A stretch of 6,629 nucleotides of DNA from Emcibacteraceae bacterium (GTDB taxonomy: Bacteria > Pseudomonadota > Alphaproteobacteria > Sphingomonadales > Emcibacteraceae), in the NCBI GenBank assembly GCA_016763335.1, contig JAESUD010000322.1, forward strand, positions 1 through 6,629, read 5' to 3'. Positions 6,034 through 6,629 of the stretch are shown one piece after another. Each line of letters begins with the position of its first letter. Position 1 is the first letter of the stretch. Under the pieces are notes generated by a model. It saw only the letters and a list, made by a program, of their open reading frames with translations. It made no database searches and was not told where the DNA came from. The position numbers and the translations under genes were made by a program.

Positions 6034-6629
6034 TCACTCGTCAGTGTGTTAACAAACGGGGCATGGCGTATTCTTTTAATACGTTCTGCTTTTAAAATTG
6101 TGAATAACTCTTCTTCTGCCCGTGCTAAATCCTCATTGATAATCACATAATCATATTCGGCCCAGTGGCTTATTTCCGCGTCCGCCTTTGCCATACGCTG
6201 CGCCACCACCTCATCGCTATCCTGCGCCCGGGTTTTAAGGCGTTTTTCAAGCTCAGTTTTGCTCGGCGGTAAAATAAACACCCGCACGAGATCATGTTCT
6301 ACTTTATCATTAAGTTGCTGTGTGCCCTGCCAATCAATATCAAAGAGCACATCATTACCAGCCTTAAGGGCGGCTTCAACTGGCACTGCCGGTGTGCCGT
6401 ATGAATGCTCAAACACCGTTGCATGTTCCAGAAAGCCATCTTTAGCAACCAGATCATCAAATTCTTCCTGACTGACAAAATTATAATCCTTACCGTCAAC
6501 TTCTCCCGGACGCGCAGGCCGGGTTGTCATCGATACGGATATATTAATATCATCATCTTTTTTCAGCAGAAGCTTAGACAAAGTTGATTTACCAGCACCA
6601 GACGGAGAAGAAAGAACAAGAAGTAGCCC
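6030..6629 (-). CDS. gmk: Guanylate kinase Gmk, missing only its first few residues at the window edge
   Basis: Gmk phosphorylates GMP to GDP with ATP in the cytosol. The minus-strand frame is open from the right edge and begins GLLLVLSSPSGAGKSTLSKL, which contains the P-loop (SGAGKST). The usual start codon lies a few codons beyond the window, so the apparent TTG start at 6581 would wrongly remove the P-loop. Further hallmarks are SMTTRPARPGEVDGKDYNFV for GMP binding, GTPAVPVEAAL, DVLFDIDWQGTQQL, the ILPPS turn, the lid region with the arginines of EKRLKTRAQDSDE, and EYDYVIIN near the end. Two hundred bases of codons are not missing: 199 residues are present of the expected 205-220. It is convergent with rsmA, with stop TAA at 6032-6030 overlapping the rsmA TAG. 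This pairing is common in Alphaproteobacteria. Confidence 0.96.
   Translation of the reverse strand, partial: GLLLVLSSPSGAGKSTLSKLLLKKDDDINISVSMTTRPARPGEVDGKDYNFVSQEEFDDLVAKDGFLEHATVFEHSYGTPAVPVEAALKAGNDVLFDIDWQGTQQLNDKVEHDLVRVFILPPSKTELEKRLKTRAQDSDEVVAQRMAKADAEISHWAEYDYVIINEDLARAEEELFTILKAERIKRIRHAPFVNTLTSD

Noticed and set aside
6259..6587. Plus-strand open frames opposite gmk
   Set aside because: The minus strand here encodes the P-loop and GMP-binding motifs of guanylate kinase; the plus-strand translations are cysteine/serine-rich noise.
1..6629. A new defence, mobile or biosynthetic system
   Set aside because: Every long coding frame belongs to a known housekeeping family in a conserved order. 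There are no transposase, integrase, toxin, CRISPR repeat or tRNA signals on either strand.

Overview
The window is a compact stretch of housekeeping genes from a Gram-negative bacterium. It most resembles an AT-rich alphaproteobacterium. Gene order supports this: pepA diverges from lptD-surA-pdxA-rsmA, and gmk converges on rsmA, an arrangement I recall from many Alphaproteobacteria. The protein features also fit, with an LptD carrying a CxxC pair in its N-terminal domain and a single cysteine near its C-terminus. I cannot name a genus from the sequence.

Layout. Positions 1-360 (minus strand) hold the N-terminal part of leucyl aminopeptidase PepA, cut by the left edge. Positions 361-516 are a divergent promoter region with two perfect-arm dyads. 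Positions 517-2705 encode LptD, the outer-membrane LPS translocon, interrupted by an apparent one-base deletion near 2113 that splits it into two overlapping frames. Positions 2706-2821 are an AT-rich gap with a weak hairpin and an 11-base direct repeat. Then come surA (2822-4123), pdxA (4137-5198) and rsmA (5191-6033), tightly packed. gmk (6030-6629, minus) converges with overlapping stop codons and runs off the right edge before its start codon.

How the genes relate. LptD is the outer-membrane end of the LPS transport machine, and SurA is the periplasmic chaperone that helps fold LptD and other outer-membrane proteins, so those two are functionally linked. PdxA (pyridoxal phosphate synthesis) and RsmA (16S rRNA dimethylation) are co-transcribed passengers of this widely conserved cluster. 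PepA and Gmk are separate transcription units.

I see no mobile element, CRISPR array, tRNA, rRNA or unknown gene system here. The observation most worth checking is the lptD frameshift. After it come the missing lptF/lptG between pepA and lptD, and the palindrome placed within a candidate pepA promoter.
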